A DNA stretch of 64,000 bases from Pyrobaculum islandicum DSM 4184 (GCF_000015205.1 NC_008701.1:1181436-1245435), one strand, 5' to 3'. Shown: positions 32,682 through 42,563, counted from the first letter of the stretch. Notes: generated from the sequence alone by a model not told the origin. Translations and numbers: made by a program.

Positions 32682-34895
32682 GTGAAACTCATCGTTGTCT
32701 CCAACCGTCTCCCCATTACGGTCGTATATAGAGATGGGAAGGTGGAGTTTAGAGAGGCGGTGGGAGGTCTCGCCACAGCCATAAACTCCTTTCTAAGAGC
32801 GACAGAGGGGGGACGGGGGCTCGGCTTTACAAAGGTCCTGTGGGTGGGATGGTCTGGGGTTAAGGCAGAGTTAGAGACCGACGAGGTGGAATCAGAGCTT
32901 AGAGAGCGGGGGCTCATCCCGGTGTCGCTATCTGCGGAAGAGGTGGAGCTCTTCTACGAGGGGTTCTGCAACTCAACTCTCTGGCCTCTTTTTCACGGCT
33001 TTACAGTATATACAGTCTTTGAAAGGAGGTTTTGGGACACCTACGTCAGAGTGAACAAGAAATATGCAGAGGCTGTGGCGTCGATAGCAAAACCTGGCGA
33101 TATCGTGTGGATTCACGACTACCACCTCATGCTCATGCCGGCATTTCTACGTCAGCTTTTGCCGGATCTGGCTGTGGGCTTCTTCTTACACATTCCATTT
33201 CCGCCTGCCGAGATCTACCAACTAATGCCGCCGACGTGGAGAAACACGCTATTGGAGGGAGTGCTGGCGGCCGACCTGGTGGGGTTCCACACGTATGAAT
33301 ATGTGAGCAACTTCCTGAGGGCTGTGGCTAAGTTTCTGGGATATAGAGCTGAGTCCGGGATTGTGCGCGTCGGCCGGAGGAGGGTGCGGGTTGGGGCGTA
33401 TCCCATAGGCATCGACTACGCCTTCTTCCACGACTCATCCCAGAGGGCCGAGGTTGCGGCGGAAATAGACAAGTTGAGACAGAGGTTGCGTGGGCTGAAG
33501 ATAGTGTTTTCTATTGACCGGCTGGACTACACCAAGGGAGTTCTCAACAGGTTGAAAGCGTGGGAACGCTTCTTGAAGGAGCATCCACAGTGGCGGGGGA
33601 GGGCCGTCTTTGTGCTCGTGGTTGTGCCATCGAGAGTCGGCGTGCCTCAGTATGAAGCTATGAAGAGGGAGATAGAAAGAGAGGTTGGGCGTATAAACGG
33701 CGAACTCGGCGAGGTGGACTGGACCCCCGTCGTCTATATATCGCGTTTTATCCCCACGCCGACGCTTCTGGCGCTTTATAATATCGCCGACGTTGCCCTA
33801 ATCACGCCGCTTAGAGATGGCATGAACTTAGTGGCAAAGGAGTACGTCGCTTCGAGGAGGAACTGTACGGGGGTTCTCATACTCAGCGAGACGGCGGGCG
33901 CCTCGCACGAGCTTCTAGAGGCGCTTATAGTAAACCCCAACGACGAAAGCAGCGTGGCAGAGGCCATCGCAAGGGCTCTGGAGATGGATCTCCAGGAGCA
34001 GTGCAGGAGGATAAAGGCAATGCAGAAGAGGCTTAGCCAACACGACGTTGTTAAATGGGCAGCCGAGCTTATACACGCAACGGCTCTAGCCTATGCTGAA
34101 AACCGCGAAGCGGCCTACACGAAGACGCCGACCCCGGTCGATGAAAATACGGCTGCGGAGATAGCGGCGAAGTTCAGAGCCTCAAGCAGAAGGCTACTGT
34201 TGCTTGATTACGATGGGACGCTTGTCCCGCACTACCCCTACGCATACCAAGCCGTGCCAGACCCAGAACTGCTAGGCATCCTAAAGGCACTATCCAACGT
34301 TCCAAACACCAGTGTCGTGGTCGTCAGCGGCCGCAACAAGGAGTTTTTAGAGAGCTGGTTCGGAGACCTCCCCGTCTATCTCGTGGCCGAACACGGCGCT
34401 TTCATCAGAGACGTGGATAAAAACTGGACGCAACTTTTCCCATTTGACGTAAGCTGGAAAACCGCTGTTAGAAAGGTGATGGAGGACGTAGTTGCGGCGA
34501 CTCCGGGGTCCTACATAGAGGAGAAGGAGTCGGCAATAGCTTGGCACTATAGAAACGTGGAGCCAGAGCTAGGTGAAACTATGGCGGCTAGACTCATCGA
34601 AGCCCTAGAGAGTCTCCTAGGCGGTGCAGATTTCAGCGTAATACGCGGAAGCAAGGTCGTCGAAGTTAGGCCAGCCGGCGTAAACAAAGGCGCAGCGGCT
34701 AAGCTACTTCTGGAAAAAATCGCCCCCGATTTCGTACTAGCCGCAGGAGACGACGCCACAGATGAGGACATGTTTAAAGCCTTGCCAGAAGAGACATACA
34801 CGATAAAGGTAGGCGCAGGCGAAACCACAGCTAGATACAATCTTCCATCTTACCGAGAACTAAGAGAGTTGTTGAAACGGCTAGCTAACTTTTAA
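32682..34895 (+). CDS. Trehalose-6-phosphate synthase/phosphatase fusion
   Basis: One protein makes trehalose from UDP-glucose and glucose 6-phosphate. Residues 1-~460 are a GT20 synthase (OtsA type): LIVVSNRLPITV, GGLATAINSF, IHDYHLMLMP, FFLHIPFPP, FSIDRLDYTKG, TPLRDGMNLVAKEY. Residues ~495-737 are a HAD phosphatase (OtsB type): LLLLDYDGTLVP, VVVSGRN, NKGAAAKLL, AAGDDATDEDMF. 737 residues from GTG 32682, chosen because TTG 32667 lies inside the TATA region. It converges on a glycosyltransferase-MscS pair, the partner types reported in the T. tenax trehalose complex. Confidence 0.94.
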   Translation: MKLIVVSNRLPITVVYRDGKVEFREAVGGLATAINSFLRATEGGRGLGFTKVLWVGWSGVKAELETDEVESELRERGLIPVSLSAEEVELFYEGFCNSTLWPLFHGFTVYTVFERRFWDTYVRVNKKYAEAVASIAKPGDIVWIHDYHLMLMPAFLRQLLPDLAVGFFLHIPFPPAEIYQLMPPTWRNTLLEGVLAADLVGFHTYEYVSNFLRAVAKFLGYRAESGIVRVGRRRVRVGAYPIGIDYAFFHDSSQRAEVAAEIDKLRQRLRGLKIVFSIDRLDYTKGVLNRLKAWERFLKEHPQWRGRAVFVLVVVPSRVGVPQYEAMKREIEREVGRINGELGEVDWTPVVYISRFIPTPTLLALYNIADVALITPLRDGMNLVAKEYVASRRNCTGVLILSETAGASHELLEALIVNPNDESSVAEAIARALEMDLQEQCRRIKAMQKRLSQHDVVKWAAELIHATALAYAENREAAYTKTPTPVDENTAAEIAAKFRASSRRLLLLDYDGTLVPHYPYAYQAVPDPELLGILKALSNVPNTSVVVVSGRNKEFLESWFGDLPVYLVAEHGAFIRDVDKNWTQLFPFDVSWKTAVRKVMEDVVAATPGSYIEEKESAIAWHYRNVEPELGETMAARLIEALESLLGGADFSVIRGSKVVEVRPAGVNKGAAAKLLLEKIAPDFVLAAGDDATDEDMFKALPEETYTIKVGAGETTARYNLPSYRELRELLKRLANF

Positions 34896-35016
34896 TGAAT
34901 TTCCCTCCCACGAGCTAACACCCCGGCTCTCTGAGGGCATCGCCAGCCCCGACGACCCTCGCCTGCGACTGTCGTCATGTCGTCTCTGCGGGCAGAACCG
35001 AGCCTCAGAGGGGGCG
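34896..35016. terminator. Inverted-repeat spacer between convergent genes
   Basis: Short GC-rich gap between two stop codons. CTCTGAGG (about 34930) pairs with CCTCAGAG (about 35004), enclosing further GC arms. It probably helps end both transcripts. The TAACACC..GGC..CTCTCTGAG start is loosely like the right-end tip elsewhere but too diverged to claim. Confidence 0.4.
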
Positions 35017-36240
35017 CTACGGGCGAGGCGCGCGTCCTTCGACAGCTTTTAGCAGAAGCTCGGCAAGTCTCAAAGCGGTAAGGCCCTCGGCCCTCCTCCT
35101 AGCCCTAGTAGCCATTTCGTCCCTTAGTTCAGGCCTTTTCATCAACGTGGAGACCCAGTTTACGAAGCCCTCGACGTCATCGGGGTTGCTCAGCTGGATG
35201 CCGTCTACGCCGTTGGAGATATACCACGCTCCTCTAGAGGCAGGCGATGTGGCATACGGCACGCCCATGTATAGGTAGTCCAAAGCCCTTATTCCCATGG
35301 GCTCGTAGCGTGAGAAGTCAACGCCGACGAAGGAATGCTTGATTACGGAGGCGACTGTTTTTAAATCGGGGCTTTCAACGACGACGAGGTTTTTCCGCCT
35401 CTTCGCTTCTTTCTTCACTTTTTCTAACGCGTCGCCGCCTCCCGCCGCCACTAGAGCCACATTGCCAAGGCGAGAAAGTCTTTCTGCAACTTTGATGAGC
35501 GCTTGGACGTTTCTTTCCTCATCTAAAGGCCCCACGTATGACACATACAAGTCGAAGTCCTCGGCGGCCTTAGGCCTCTTGACGTCTTCCACGTCTATGA
35601 AATCTGGGTCTACCCAGCTTTTTGACTCAACGACTTTGCCAGGCGATATGCCGTATTGTTTAAGCTCCTCGGCCTCCGCTTGGCAACAGACAAGAACTAG
35701 ATCTGCCTGTCGCAGGATATAGGGCATATTAAGCATAGACCACATCAGCTTCGCCGCGGCGTCGATAGGCCTAAGAGCTGTAAATCTCACGAAGTAGGCA
35801 GGTATGAAGACAAAGAAGGGCCTTCTAGGAGCTTCTCCCAATTCGACAAGCGATCTTCTTATAGAAACCCACCTAGCAACCTCCTCGGGGCCGTTCCAAA
35901 AGCTAGCTATGACGACGACCACATCCAGGCTATACCTCTCCTGGAGAGTGCTAAGGATTTTCCCAAAGCTTCTTAAAACAACGCCGCCGGGCGGAGTAAG
36001 GGATTTCATGCTGAGGACTCTAATCGTGGGGACCCCAGCCACGTCCGCCTCAATCTCCACATATCCGTTTTCGCTTTTTTCTACAATCTGGGGGTCTACG
36101 ACGGGTCGGCCCTCGTGATATACGCTAGTTACAAGCCACGTCTTGCGACCCAGTCTTTTAAGCGCCTTTACTAAAACCAAGGCAGCGCGGTGTAGATCTT
36201 CCCAGTGAGAGCTCTGCGGCGCGACAACTGCGATGTTCAT
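35017..36240 (-). CDS. GT4-type glycosyltransferase of the trehalose locus
   Basis: 407 residues with a GT-B fold: N-terminal NIAVVAPQSSHWEDLHRAAL, and a C-terminal nucleotide-sugar domain YVGPLDEERNVQALIKVAERL...VDFSRYEPMGIRALDYLYMGVPY (E-x7-E equivalent). Overlaps the MscS-like gene by 4 nt. In T. tenax a glycosyltransferase at this position was reported to complex with and activate the trehalose synthase/phosphatase, so this is the likely partner. That role is inferred from context. Confidence 0.85.
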   Translation of the reverse strand: MNIAVVAPQSSHWEDLHRAALVLVKALKRLGRKTWLVTSVYHEGRPVVDPQIVEKSENGYVEIEADVAGVPTIRVLSMKSLTPPGGVVLRSFGKILSTLQERYSLDVVVVIASFWNGPEEVARWVSIRRSLVELGEAPRRPFFVFIPAYFVRFTALRPIDAAAKLMWSMLNMPYILRQADLVLVCCQAEAEELKQYGISPGKVVESKSWVDPDFIDVEDVKRPKAAEDFDLYVSYVGPLDEERNVQALIKVAERLSRLGNVALVAAGGGDALEKVKKEAKRRKNLVVVESPDLKTVASVIKHSFVGVDFSRYEPMGIRALDYLYMGVPYATSPASRGAWYISNGVDGIQLSNPDDVEGFVNWVSTLMKRPELRDEMATRARRRAEGLTALRLAELLLKAVEGRAPRP

Positions 36241-36860
36241 CTCTTTTTTAAAGCCTCCGCCACAAGTACAGCGACTACAGCAGCTGTGAGACCCCAGGTG
36301 ATGGGAGTTAACATAGCGCTTAACGTGGCCACGTTGATACCGCCTTGCTCCAAGGCGAAGGTTATGACGACGAGATACAGTATGACCCTAATATACTCCG
36401 CCACGGGGCCTACGACTTCGCTTTTGGATAAGGCGCCCTTGTATATATATTCAACAAAACCGTCGACAAGTATAAAGCCCAGTATCGAAATAATAAAGAA
36501 CTTAATAAAACCAAAAAAGTAGACGCCTATCACTATGATAATTAAACTATATATCTCAGTATTGCCGAGATTTAGAGAAAGATATGCTGTCGCAAGCAGA
36601 ATGGATAAGATGTAGATAAGCCAAGCCGTTACGGAGCCGAAGAACTCTCCCGCTGTATAGCCAGAGCGCAGTAGCGCCTTACCAATGTTAAAGTTCCTAA
36701 ACCAGTCGTCAAACCCAAGTCTCAGCAGTAGACGCACCAGCAGAAGCCGCAACAGCCGCCCGAGCACAAACCCAAACACGGCGATTAACACGGAGACCAC
36801 CACGTGGTACACAAAAAACCAGACGTCCATGGCGAGATCTCGGGACAAGTTATTAAACAT
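36237..36860 (-). CDS. MscS-like small mechanosensitive channel / conserved-TM-helix protein
   Basis: 207 residues, about five hydrophobic helices (VVSVLIAVFGFVLGRLLRLL; FIKFFIISILGFILVDGFVE; VILYLVVITFALEQGGIN). It resembles the transmembrane part of MscS-type channels without the large cytoplasmic cage. Its gene comes before the glycosyltransferase, with a 4-nt overlap. Release of trehalose under hypo-osmotic shock is a reasonable guess. ATG 36860 lies ~27 nt from an AAATATT box on the minus strand. Confidence 0.75.
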   Translation of the reverse strand: MFNNLSRDLAMDVWFFVYHVVVSVLIAVFGFVLGRLLRLLLVRLLLRLGFDDWFRNFNIGKALLRSGYTAGEFFGSVTAWLIYILSILLATAYLSLNLGNTEIYSLIIIVIGVYFFGFIKFFIISILGFILVDGFVEYIYKGALSKSEVVGPVAEYIRVILYLVVITFALEQGGINVATLSAMLTPITWGLTAAVVAVLVAEALKKR

Positions 36861-36893
36861 TAGGTAGATATACTACCACACCCAAATATTGAG
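36861..36893. promoter_or_regulatory. Interleaved divergent promoter (MscS-like / small gene)
   Basis: GATATACTA (36866-36874) serves ATG 36894 on the plus strand. AAATATT (36885-36891), read on the minus strand, serves ATG 36860. The starts are 34 nt apart. Confidence 0.45.
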
Positions 36894-37112
36894 ATGAAGA
36901 AACCGCTCCGTTTTTACGACATCGCCGCCGGAAAGCTCTTCACCACAGCCAGCTACAGGCTGGCGGAGGTGGAGATCAGATACCCACATGGAGTCGAAAG
37001 GAGACTTATGGCTGTCGCCGTTTCTCCCCACACTGGCAACCTCTGCTATAGTTTTGCCCCCAGGAGAAGCGAAATTAAAGCAATACCTCTTACAACATTT
37101 TTCAAAAGATAA
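36894..37112 (+). CDS. Small basic protein, unknown
   Basis: 72 residues (MKKPLRFYDIAAGKLFTTAS...GNLCYSFAPRRSEIKAIPL), strand-rich, pI high. No motif known to me. It has a leaderless promoter and stands alone between the trehalose and lactate regions. It may be a nucleic-acid-binding protein, but that is only a guess from charge. Confidence 0.5.
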   Translation: MKKPLRFYDIAAGKLFTTASYRLAEVEIRYPHGVERRLMAVAVSPHTGNLCYSFAPRRSEIKAIPLTTFFKR

Positions 37113-37264
37113 CAATACTCGCGGCGTGGAATTTAATGAGAATACGGCTAATGCACCGTTTGGAACGGCCCCCCGCCTCCCATCTCCTTGGGAGGTTGGT
37201 AAACAGATTCGAAACCCCAAGAGGCCACAGAAAATTATAGATATATGACCTGTGTCTTGTCTAT

Positions 37265-38407
37265 ATGAGTTGGGACGAGGCCTTTCTCAGAGCCTATAAC
37301 CACAGCGTTCCTAAGACCTACGCTGTTTTAGAACGATATCGACATGTCAGGGAGCTCGCCAGAGAAGTTAGGAGGGTTAGGGAGGAGGTGGTGAGGAATT
37401 TAGATCGTTATGTTGAAGAGTTTGGGAAGTCTGTGGAGAGGGTGGGCGGTAGGTTTTATCTAGCGGAGACGGCGGAGGAGGCGCGAGAGACTGTGGTAAA
37501 GATAGTGGGGAGGGGGAAGGTTGTGGTGTTGGGCAAGAACAACGTGGCGATAGAGACTAGGCTTAGAAAACGGCTTGAGGAGGAGGGCAACGAAGTCTGG
37601 GAGACAGACCTCGGCGAGTTCCTAGTCCAACTCAGCGACGGCGAGCCAAGCCACATCATCGCCCCCGCCATCCATATGACTAGGGAGGTTGCGGCCGAGC
37701 TTCTGAGGAAGAAACTAGGCGTAGCAGTGGCGCCGGACCCCGTTGCGATTGCCCAAAGGGCGAGGGAGTTTCTACGAGAGAAAATACTGAAGGCGGATGT
37801 GGGTATAACAGGCGCCAACGCCCTAGCGGCAGACACAGGGGCTGTTGTACTTGTGGAAAACGAGGGGAATATCAGACTAGTATCTACAGTCCCGCCTGTC
37901 CACATCGTCTACGACGGCGTAGAGAAAATAGTCCCAACGCTGATACACGCCCTACTTCTGGCAAATGTACAAGCGGCATACGCCGGGATATATCCACCGA
38001 CATATATCAACGTATCAGCCGGCCCAAGTTCTACAGCAGACGTCGAAAACTACCGCGTCTCCCCTGCCCAAGGCCCTAGGGAGTTTCACGTGGTGCTTGT
38101 GGATAACGGCCGTAGGAGGGCTGCCCGCGACCCTGTCCTCTGGGAGGCCCTCCTCTGTATTAGATGTGGGAGGTGTCATTTCCACTGTCCAATATATCGT
38201 GTTTTAGATGGGAAATTCGGCGTACCCCCTTACACAGGCCCCATGGGCGTAATGTGGACTGCCATAACACGCGGCATAGAAGAGGCAGGCCCCCACGCCC
38301 TAAAATGCGCCCACGCGGGAAATTGTAAAGAAGTATGCCCCATGGAAATAGACATACCCAAGATAATACAAGAAATAAAGATGAGATACCTAAAAAAATA
38401 TCGCTAG
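37265..38407 (+). CDS. LutB-like iron-sulfur protein with LUD domain, paralog 1
   Basis: Related to LutB of the lactate oxidation complex: LUD domain (residues ~20-240; TGANALAADTGAVVLVENEGN, PSSTADVENYRVSPAQGP) then two 4Fe-4S motifs, CIRCGRCHFHCP near 300 and CAHAGNCKEVCP near 355. It would pass electrons from lactate or glycolate to the quinone pool. Residues 34-131 and 267-375 are identical at DNA level to the paralog at 45362-46522; the part between has diverged. No LutC is present. It converges on the malate synthase gene with a 2-bp gap. Confidence 0.85.
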   Translation: MSWDEAFLRAYNHSVPKTYAVLERYRHVRELAREVRRVREEVVRNLDRYVEEFGKSVERVGGRFYLAETAEEARETVVKIVGRGKVVVLGKNNVAIETRLRKRLEEEGNEVWETDLGEFLVQLSDGEPSHIIAPAIHMTREVAAELLRKKLGVAVAPDPVAIAQRAREFLREKILKADVGITGANALAADTGAVVLVENEGNIRLVSTVPPVHIVYDGVEKIVPTLIHALLLANVQAAYAGIYPPTYINVSAGPSSTADVENYRVSPAQGPREFHVVLVDNGRRRAARDPVLWEALLCIRCGRCHFHCPIYRVLDGKFGVPPYTGPMGVMWTAITRGIEEAGPHALKCAHAGNCKEVCPMEIDIPKIIQEIKMRYLKKYR

Positions 38408-38409
38408 AT

Positions 38410-40854
38410 TTATCGAATATCGTGTATATAATCGTATAGTTCAAGCACGTAGGACTTTAGTTTGCCCTCTTTAACTAATTTCTCTACCTCCTCTCTTGGA
38501 GTGAAGAGAGCGCGTAGTACAGTGCTCCTCTCCTCATCAGGTAGGGGAGCTAACACCATAATAAGACGGCCGCCGTGTTGCAAATACATCGGAGATGTTA
38601 GCTTCACCTTTAGGATATCCATAATGACTGAGGCGAAGGATCTGTCGAATCTAGGCTGGTTTTCTATAACTGCTTTCTCAAGCTCTTCTACCTTAAACAA
38701 CTCGGCGATTTTTCTGGCTGTGTCTATGGGTGTTTGGAATCTAAATGGCCCTGCCTTATAGGCGTTGTGAAGTATATTCTTTACGTTTTCTACAAAGCGT
38801 AGTAGTATTCTCTCGGCAGATATTCTATCTAAGTCTTCGTAAAAGGCGTAAGTCCATTCCATATGTAACTCCCAGAGCTTTTCAAAGAGTTCTTCGTCGA
38901 ACTGGGTTCCAGCACTTATCTTAATTCTGTCATCAGCCGGTATAACGCCGAGTCGCGTCTTAGCAGGCCCTTTTAATGCGCCATCTTTTGTTATACGTGC
39001 TTTATGTCTAAGGAGCGTCCAAAGCCAGGTGGAGAATATACGATATGTAGCTAAGTCGTTCATAAATCTCTGGCCCAGTTCGTAGTCGTCTATTGCAGCT
39101 GCTAAGTTGCCATTTAGAAGTTGGAAGCCGTAGTTAGCTGCCATATAGAAGGCGTGCTGTATATGTTCAATTGTAATATCGCCCTTAGGAGGCTCATAGA
39201 GAGCTGACCAAAGGTCTTTTCCTCCCCATAGTTCCACGTTGTTAAATAGTTTCTCTGGACTGTCCAACATCTCAGGCCGTATTACCCATGGAGTGATATT
39301 ACCATTTTCGTCTATAAGCCCAAGTCTCTGGAAGAGTTGTCTCTCCTGTTCTGTCAATCCGCTGTCTACAGCTGGGATCTTAACGCTATCGACTTCTACA
39401 TATTTCACAGGCCTGTTTATCATTGCCTGTAGCTCCTCCAGGCTTGCCTTAAGCGGCTCGTTACCAGCTTTTACATAGGACTCTTCAGGCGTCGCCACCC
39501 AGCTCTGTCGGAATAAGTCATAAAGCCTACCCTTCACCTTTCCTTCAAGTATGTCTTTGAGAGTCACTTTGCTAACGGCCTCTTCTGTAACAAAAATCAA
39601 GCCGATTAGTCTCTCCCTTAGCTTATCTAGCCATATGGCCCTTAACGCCCTTGCGTTATACCTATTTCGCTGGTATGGGTCATCCGGCCTATATAGCATG
39701 ACCGCGGCCATCCCTCCGACAGGCGCCGCGTTGAGCTTTCCCTCTCTGTCAAGACCAGCCATTAGGCAGAGAAGCGCGTTGTACTTCTGATAGGCCATCA
39801 TAATGGGGTGGGTCATTGTTATATTCTGAGGATCTGGGTACACTGCTTCGTCTTTCCACATCTCAATAAGAGAGCCCAAGTAGTCCCACCGGCCGTTGTT
39901 GCTTTTAACAAGTCTCTCTCTCCATATCCAGAAGATCACCGGCAGATATAGCCCAGCTCTGGCCTCTTCATACAGCATAGCAATTTTTATCTCGCCTCTC
40001 TTTAGCCCCAGTTCATCTTCTACACGTCTCAAAATTTTCTCTATGACTAACGCCTCGTCTGGTGTTTGAACCTTTGGGACATAGAAATAGACGCCAGAGC
40101 CTACTTTTTTAAGCTGGTCATAGTTATTCACGGTGTATATCACAATAGATGTAATAACAGCGGGGACCGGCCTCCCGTCAACTCTGATGTCAAAGTCTAA
40201 AATATGGAGCCCAGGTATTCTGTGAATTAGAGTAGGCCACTTAGATCTCTCCTTTTTAACGTAATACGCCTTGCCCCCCTCTATATACGGCGTCGGTATA
40301 TCTCCCTCTAATACCCTTTTTACAATTCTCCTAGCTTCCCACACAGCCGCGACAGATCTGCCAGAGCCCCAGGGAATGAACCACGCGGGACTTGCGTCTT
40401 CCTCGTCTTCCATCATAGATGCGACATCGGCGTTAATTTGGTGGATAGCTCTACTCATGGGGTACCAAGGCCCTGTTATCTCAAGCCCGGGGTTTTTAAG
40501 TGGATGTAAATCGTCTGGCACAGGCGTGTTCCAGTTGAGACCCCACCTCAGCGGTGTGTCTCTACCTAGGAAATTGTCAATAAGGCCTTGTACAATTTCT
40601 CTAAATGTTCTTACGTTTCCATCGGCGTCTACAAATTTCTCATCCCAACGAGGAAACGTTGCTTTCTCACGGACAGGTCTTCTATCATTAAGCCACTCCC
40701 TTCTCGCTCTCACGACTCTATCGATATCAGAACGGAATTCTCTCGTAAGTTTCTCTATTAAATCTTCGACTACAACTTTTCTTCCATTTACAATCTTTTC
40801 ACCAAACAACTCGGGAAATTTCTTTAATACTTCTCTATTAATTTCTATTACCAT
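38410..40854 (-). CDS. aceB: Malate synthase (archaeal type)
   Basis: Condenses glyoxylate and acetyl-CoA to malate. 814 residues, close to the ~820-residue Sulfolobus enzyme and unlike bacterial A and G forms. Motifs: GLHILDFDIRVDGRPVP, the active-site region KIAMLYEEARAGLYLPVIF, and the acetyl-CoA region NAAPVGGMAAVMLYRPDD. It is next to a GlcD-type oxidase, which could supply glyoxylate from glycolate, and no isocitrate lyase is in the window. Start ATG 40854, 30 bp before the glcD-like stop, so it may be the last gene of that operon. Confidence 0.92.
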   Translation of the reverse strand: MVIEINREVLKKFPELFGEKIVNGRKVVVEDLIEKLTREFRSDIDRVVRARREWLNDRRPVREKATFPRWDEKFVDADGNVRTFREIVQGLIDNFLGRDTPLRWGLNWNTPVPDDLHPLKNPGLEITGPWYPMSRAIHQINADVASMMEDEEDASPAWFIPWGSGRSVAAVWEARRIVKRVLEGDIPTPYIEGGKAYYVKKERSKWPTLIHRIPGLHILDFDIRVDGRPVPAVITSIVIYTVNNYDQLKKVGSGVYFYVPKVQTPDEALVIEKILRRVEDELGLKRGEIKIAMLYEEARAGLYLPVIFWIWRERLVKSNNGRWDYLGSLIEMWKDEAVYPDPQNITMTHPIMMAYQKYNALLCLMAGLDREGKLNAAPVGGMAAVMLYRPDDPYQRNRYNARALRAIWLDKLRERLIGLIFVTEEAVSKVTLKDILEGKVKGRLYDLFRQSWVATPEESYVKAGNEPLKASLEELQAMINRPVKYVEVDSVKIPAVDSGLTEQERQLFQRLGLIDENGNITPWVIRPEMLDSPEKLFNNVELWGGKDLWSALYEPPKGDITIEHIQHAFYMAANYGFQLLNGNLAAAIDDYELGQRFMNDLATYRIFSTWLWTLLRHKARITKDGALKGPAKTRLGVIPADDRIKISAGTQFDEELFEKLWELHMEWTYAFYEDLDRISAERILLRFVENVKNILHNAYKAGPFRFQTPIDTARKIAELFKVEELEKAVIENQPRFDRSFASVIMDILKVKLTSPMYLQHGGRLIMVLAPLPDEERSTVLRALFTPREEVEKLVKEGKLKSYVLELYDYIHDIR

Positions 40855-40884
40855 AGTAAAGATAATATAGAATTTTATAAATTT

Positions 40885-42267
40885 TTAGTCGAATATCTTG
40901 CCAGGGTTAAATATGCCGTAGGGATCAAATATGCGTTTAATTTCTCTAAATATTCTGAGGACGGCCGCCGAGTTCTTTGCTTCATACGTTTTCTTCAGGA
41001 ACTCTTTCTTATGAAGCCCTATGCCGTGTTCTGCACTTATAGTACCTTCATGTCTTAGTGCAATTTCGTCAAACCTTTCATAGAGCTCAGCGACTTTCTT
41101 TTTCTGAATTTCATCTGACTTATTAAACCACAGTATAGGGTGGATATTGCCATCGCCTACGTGTCCGCCAAATATCGTTGGTATGCCGTAATCCTTGGCG
41201 GTTTGTTTCATCTCCTGTAACGCTTCAGGTAGCTTAGAAAACGGCACGGCCACATCGCCTATAAGTACTAAAGCGTCTCCGCCGTATTGTTCTATGGCTT
41301 TTTTGACGGACGCTGGATATAACAGACGGCGGGGTCCCAGTAGTTTGAAGAAGGTTCCCCAGTCTCTCGCCTCGGCGCTTATTTTCCCGCCGACTTTATC
41401 TATAACTTCTCTAAGACGCGTTAACATGACATCTTCAGACCCTTTTGTGGCATCTATGCCGAGCCAAAGCGTGTACTTTCGCTCAAGCCCCACGAATTCA
41501 GAACTGTCGTCATCCATAAACTCCGCCACTAATAGCCACAGCCTTCTCCGTCTGCTTTCAACAACGGCCTTCGCCAGTGAGACAACGTCTTCAAATTGGG
41601 CTACGACCCCCACGAAAGACTCTGGCAGAGGCGCCAGTCTCAGCATTGCTTTGGTTATAATCCCCAAAGTCCCCTCGCTACCCACGAACAAATGGAGTAT
41701 ATCGTAGCCCTCTCTACATTTGACTGTGCGGCATCCGACTCTGATAATTTCGCCAGTGCCAATTACCGCCTCTAGTCCGAGTACCCAGTGAGAAGCCGGG
41801 CCATATTTAGCCCCCCTCATGCCGCCGCCACCGTTAATTATAGTGCCCCCTACAGAGGCCGTCTTAGAAGATGCAGGATCCACCGGCCATTGTAAACCGT
41901 AGCGCATCAGCTCTAGGTTAAACTCGTCTATTCTTATCCCAGGTTCGACCGTAGCTAGCCAGTCCACTTCTGACACCTCAAGAATTCTATTCATTTTCTC
42001 TGATGAAAGCACTATGGTTTTCTGCGCTGTGGTGGCGGCGTTGCCGGAAAGAGAGGTTGAGTGGAAGACAGGCGTGATATATAACTTATTCTCAATGGCA
42101 AACTTAACGACTTCAACGACGTCGTTTACAGATTCCGCATATACCACGGCTAACGGAAGTTGGTACTCCAACAAGGTGGGATCTCTGGCGTATATACGCA
42201 ATATATCTGGATCTCTAATCACTTTTTCTTTGCCTAAGCGTTTCTCTAAATCTACTGTCACACTCAT
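40885..42267 (-). CDS. FAD-linked D-lactate/glycolate oxidase, GlcD-type
   Basis: 460 residues: FAD_binding_4 domain (residues ~35-210: PVFHSTSLSGNAATTAQKTI, GGTIINGGGGMRGAKYGP, FVGSEGTLGIITKAML) and the C-terminal FAD-oxidase domain with HVGDGNIHPILWF and the end motif AEHGIGLHKKEFL...IFNPGKIF. It oxidises a 2-hydroxyacid, D-lactate or glycolate. ATG 42267 overlaps the stop of the ferredoxin by 4 nt. Confidence 0.93.
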   Translation of the reverse strand: MSVTVDLEKRLGKEKVIRDPDILRIYARDPTLLEYQLPLAVVYAESVNDVVEVVKFAIENKLYITPVFHSTSLSGNAATTAQKTIVLSSEKMNRILEVSEVDWLATVEPGIRIDEFNLELMRYGLQWPVDPASSKTASVGGTIINGGGGMRGAKYGPASHWVLGLEAVIGTGEIIRVGCRTVKCREGYDILHLFVGSEGTLGIITKAMLRLAPLPESFVGVVAQFEDVVSLAKAVVESRRRRLWLLVAEFMDDDSSEFVGLERKYTLWLGIDATKGSEDVMLTRLREVIDKVGGKISAEARDWGTFFKLLGPRRLLYPASVKKAIEQYGGDALVLIGDVAVPFSKLPEALQEMKQTAKDYGIPTIFGGHVGDGNIHPILWFNKSDEIQKKKVAELYERFDEIALRHEGTISAEHGIGLHKKEFLKKTYEAKNSAAVLRIFREIKRIFDPYGIFNPGKIFD

Positions 42268-42563
42268 ACCCTACCCTCAGAGAGTCTTTGAGAAATAAGA
42301 AATGTTTTAAATGTGTGAATAACTTCTGTAATCTTTATCTCGGCAGGGCATTGTATTTCACATGCTCCGCAAGCGAGACAAGTCATAACTCCTCTATAAG
42401 CCTCTTCTGAAATTTTTCCATCAAAGTTTTTTACTATATTTATGCGGCCACGAGGTCCAAAATGTCTCATCCTAAATACTCTATAGGTAGGGCACGCAAA
42501 TTCACAAAAACCACAGAATTGACATTTTGAAGCCTCTGTTATAATCCCCTTCATGTCTCTCAT
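42264..42563 (-). CDS. Two-cluster 4Fe-4S protein (N-terminal half of a split GlcF)
   Basis: 99 residues with two CxxCxxCxxxCP sets, CQFCGFCEFACP and CLACGACEIQCP. In bacterial GlcF these and the CCG domains form one ~400-residue protein; here the ferredoxin part is a separate gene between the CCG protein and the GlcD-type oxidase, overlapping both by 4 nt. Passes electrons from FAD to the CCG subunit. Confidence 0.9.
   Translation of the reverse strand: MRDMKGIITEASKCQFCGFCEFACPTYRVFRMRHFGPRGRINIVKNFDGKISEEAYRGVMTCLACGACEIQCPAEIKITEVIHTFKTFLISQRLSEGRV

Noticed and set aside
34896-35016. Another family A right-end tip between the trehalose gene and the glycosyltransferase.
   Set aside because: Similarity to CTTTGTTACACCGGCCCTCT is too weak. 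The inverted repeat is better read as a convergent terminator.
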